DNA from: Cognatishimia sp. WU-CL00825
GTDB lineage: Bacteria; Pseudomonadota; Alphaproteobacteria; Rhodobacterales; Rhodobacteraceae
Assembly: GCF_040364665.1 (NCBI RefSeq)
Contig: NZ_BAABWX010000001.1
Coordinates: forward strand, 1,488,001 to 1,552,000
Direction: 5' to 3'
DNA: 64,000 nt
Of the stretch, positions 62,138 through 64,000 are shown one piece after another. The position numbers and the translations under genes are program-made. Each line of letters begins with the position of its first letter. The stretch's first letter is position 1. A model generated the notes under the pieces. That model did no database searches. It saw only the letters and a program-made list of their open reading frames with translations, and had not been told where the DNA came from.

Positions 62138-62419
62138 TTAGCTTTCAGACACTGGCGGCAAACGATCCATCCAATCAAAATCCCGCACGGTGATCTGGCC
62201 CGTGGTGATCACCCAGAATAAGATGCCCCATAGAACCGCGCTCAGCGCAGTGGTGATCCATGCTTTTTTCTTGAGGTTATGATGTTCAGGTGCCCCCGCC
62301 TGGGTGCCCGGCACAACAGAGCCCATATCCCCCTGGGTTTTCAACCGAATGGGAATAACCACCAAAAACATCATAAACCAGATGACGGCAAATAAGACGA
62401 TGGCAGAGGTGATGGACAT
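62138..62419 (-). CDS. DUF1467 family membrane protein
   Basis: The 93-residue protein has two membrane helices (AIVLFAVIWFMMFLVVIPIR; TTALSAVLWGILFWVITTG) around a short polar loop with PGTQAGAPEHHNLKKK, the DUF1467 pattern. Members are found in alphaproteobacteria, often beside methylmalonyl-CoA epimerase as here. Function is unknown. AAGGA precedes the start. Confidence 0.9.
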   Translation of the reverse strand: MSITSAIVLFAVIWFMMFLVVIPIRLKTQGDMGSVVPGTQAGAPEHHNLKKKAWITTALSAVLWGILFWVITTGQITVRDFDWMDRLPPVSES

Positions 62420-62503
62420 TGCAATTCCTTTGAGAACACGGGTGTCAGGGCGCTTGGCCCTGACTTAGCATCAATTTAGGGGCCTACAAGGCCAAGATTG
62501 GCT

Positions 62504-62908
62504 TTAGACCTGTTCAAGTTCGACGAGACAACCGTTGAAATCTTTGGGATGCAAAAACAGCACAGGCTTGCCATGCGCCCCGATCTTTGGGTCACCGCTG
62601 CCCAAAACGCGCGCACCGGAGTCTTTCAACTTATCGCGGGCTGCCAGAATGTCTTCGACTTCATAGCAGATGTGGTGAATGCCACCAGCTGGGTTTTTGG
62701 CAAGAAAGCCGTTGATTGGGCTGTCCTCGCCCAGCGGGTACAACAGCTCGATCTTGGTATTTGGCAATTCGATAAACACCACGGTCACGCCATGATCCGG
62801 CTCGTCTTGTGGTGCGCCCACGGTGGCCCCTAGGGCATTTTTATATTGCGCCACAGCGGCGTCTAGATCAGGAACAGCGATTGCTACGTGGTTCAGGCGG
62901 CCGATCAT
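62504..62908 (-). CDS. mce: Methylmalonyl-CoA epimerase
   Basis: The 134-residue VOC-fold enzyme interconverts the R and S forms of methylmalonyl-CoA. It shows RLNHVAIAVPDLDAAVAQY with the first metal His, FIELPNTKIELLYPL with Glu, GGIHHICYEVED with the second His, and VLFLHPKDFNGCLVELEQ with the final Glu. The start at 62908 follows AAAGGAGAG. It serves the propionyl-CoA/methylmalonyl-CoA route with MeaB, encoded 19 kb away. Confidence 0.95.
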   Translation of the reverse strand: MIGRLNHVAIAVPDLDAAVAQYKNALGATVGAPQDEPDHGVTVVFIELPNTKIELLYPLGEDSPINGFLAKNPAGGIHHICYEVEDILAARDKLKDSGARVLGSGDPKIGAHGKPVLFLHPKDFNGCLVELEQV

Positions 62909-63052
62909 CGGTCTCTCCTTTGTGTATGTCTTAAGTGCTGTCGTTATGGGCAAAGCCTGCGCAACACACAAGCGACACGCCGACGCGGGCTTTTAACCTG
63001 CTGTTAGCACTTGCTTGCTTAGCCTAGCCCTATGAAAATGCAGGAGGAGGCA

Positions 63053-63769
63053 ATGGACGAGTTCAACAGTCTTGGATATCTGGGCAAGCCCACAGCCCGC
63101 CGGCCCCTGTTGGGGTTGACGGTTTTGGTGGTCGAAGACAGCCGTTTTGCCAGCGAGGCTTTGCGCTTGATTTGCCTGAAAAGCGGGGCCCGCATTCGGC
63201 GTGCTGACAGTTTACGATCTGCACGGCGACACCTGCGGGTGTACCGGCCGTCTGTCGCGGTGATTGATATTGGGTTGCCAGACGGGTCCGGGCTGGATCT
63301 GATCCGGGATCTTAACCAAACTGACCCGCGGGTCTCGGTGCTGATTGCCACCTCGGGGGACGACACATTAGCGCGGGCTTGCCGCAGCGCCGGTGCGGAT
63401 CACTTCCTCTCTAAGCCTCTGGAATCATTAGTGGCATTCCAAACTTGCATCTTAAGTCATTTGCCCACCGAACGGGTTCCCAGCGGCCTGCGCGCTTTAC
63501 ATGATGAAAAAATCACCCCCGATCCAATGGCCTATTTGGATGATCTGGCCCACGCCGCCGAGGTTTTGGCCCAGCCCGAAGATGATCAGATGTTCAGCTA
63601 TGTTGTGCCATTTTTATGCGGCATCGCCCTGAGCGCTGGGGATCTGGCATTGAAATCTGCCGTAGATGCGCTGCGCCTGTCCCATGAAAAGGGCAAGGCT
63701 TTGGATCAAAAACAAGCACAACTGACCTTGATGCTGCAGCAACGATTGGTGAGTCGACAGGCGATGTGA
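63053..63769 (+). CDS. Response regulator with unclassified C-terminal helical region
   Basis: The 238-residue protein has a receiver domain at residues ~22-140: LVVEDSRFAS with the acidic pair, phospho-acceptor Asp in AVIDIGLPDGSG near 75, and Lys in FLSKPLESL near 127. The remaining ~100 residues are helical with no DNA-binding motif I can see (DDLAHAAEVLAQPEDDQMFS; SAVDALRLSHEKGKAL). It may act by protein binding, or as part of a phosphorelay. AGGAGG precedes the ATG. No kinase lies next to it. Confidence 0.85.
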   Translation: MDEFNSLGYLGKPTARRPLLGLTVLVVEDSRFASEALRLICLKSGARIRRADSLRSARRHLRVYRPSVAVIDIGLPDGSGLDLIRDLNQTDPRVSVLIATSGDDTLARACRSAGADHFLSKPLESLVAFQTCILSHLPTERVPSGLRALHDEKITPDPMAYLDDLAHAAEVLAQPEDDQMFSYVVPFLCGIALSAGDLALKSAVDALRLSHEKGKALDQKQAQLTLMLQQRLVSRQAM

Positions 63770-64000
63770 CTAGCGCAACAGCCCCGGGGAAACGCCCATA
63801 TCCAGCCCGGCAAACACCTCGCTTTGCAAGGCTGTGCGCGAAATGCCAATGCTGTCGTGCATCGCCCAGGCGGCCCATGACCGTACGTCACTTGTGGGCA
63901 TCAGGTCGCGTGCCTGATATAGATCCGGTTCTGACAGACCGGGCCAGTCGCCCAGCACCCGCCCCCCATTGATGGCACCGCCTGCCATAATCATCGTGCC
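63770..64000 (-). CDS. DUF1501 family protein, C-terminal part (cut by window end)
   Basis: The visible 76 codons run off the right edge of the window and end at 63770. The sequence GGAINGGRVLGDWPGLSEPD followed by DLMPTSDVRSWAAWAMHDSI matches the C-terminal part of DUF1501 proteins, which are usually exported by the Tat route and belong to the alkaline-phosphatase-like superfamily. Its start lies outside the window. It is convergent with the response regulator gene, with no gap. Confidence 0.85.
   Translation of the reverse strand, partial: GTMIMAGGAINGGRVLGDWPGLSEPDLYQARDLMPTSDVRSWAAWAMHDSIGISRTALQSEVFAGLDMGVSPGLLR

Overview
The window reads as chromosomal DNA of an alphaproteobacterium, most likely a marine Rhodobacteraceae (Roseobacter-group) member with moderate GC. 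This is inferred from gene content, not from a database search: GcrA, a stand-alone NDUFS4-type complex I subunit, DUF1467 beside methylmalonyl-CoA epimerase, DUF6455, DUF2478, a split UxaA dehydratase, and a GC-rich palindrome that resembles the intergenic repeats of this family. No insertion sequence, prophage or CRISPR array was seen.

Layout. 1-3.1 kb: the end of an unidentified gene, a WGR-domain protein, a DUF2147 protein, then hisA-hisF-hisE. 3.1-5.7 kb: CoA-binding protein, YHS protein, a charged zinc-ribbon protein, rlmB and tRNA-Tyr. 5.8-19.7 kb: an exopolysaccharide/capsule locus with polymerase/ligase, GumC-type co-polymerase, LuxR response regulator, a WecG-sugar transferase fusion, a SUOX-like periplasmic protein with a hybrid sensor kinase, a Wza-type export lipoprotein, a flippase and three glycosyltransferases. 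The last of these runs into tRNA-Arg on the other strand. 19.9-21.6 kb: a YgiC/YgiB-like pair.

21.7-31.2 kb: a sugar catabolic locus that I infer handles L-fucose or a close relative. Two divergent operons carry an aldose dehydrogenase and a split UxaA-type dehydratase on one side, and a ribose/fructose-type ABC transporter, zinc dehydrogenase, SDR, RraA-like aldolase, a GntR regulator with two winged helices and a FucU mutarotase on the other. 31.2-36.4 kb: NDUFS4-type subunit, TPP riboswitch with thiC, and uvrB. 36.4-37 kb: an AT-rich non-coding stretch with DnaA-box-like sites.

37-46 kb: small membrane and secreted proteins, a universal stress protein, a LysR regulator, a low-molecular-weight phosphatase, PCu(A)C copper chaperone, rpmB, meaB and hrpB. 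46-50.2 kb: argD-argF, gcrA and a prephenate dehydrogenase. 50.3-55.5 kb: AsmA-like protein, a small secreted protein, DUF2478 and rimO. 55.6-57.2 kb: an AT-rich pentapeptide-repeat membrane protein flanked by near-identical 24-bp palindromes, the clearest acquired segment. 57.3-64 kb: small lipoproteins, an IMPACT-domain protein, two tandem M48 lipoprotein peptidases separated by an 18-bp triple repeat, nitroreductase, CysZ-like protein, DUF1467, methylmalonyl-CoA epimerase, a response regulator and the end of a DUF1501 protein.

The strongest candidates for something new are the fucose-type locus with its tandem winged-helix regulator and RraA-type terminal enzyme, and the mosaic pentapeptide-repeat gene. 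The SUOX-like/sensor kinase pair inside the polysaccharide locus comes next.
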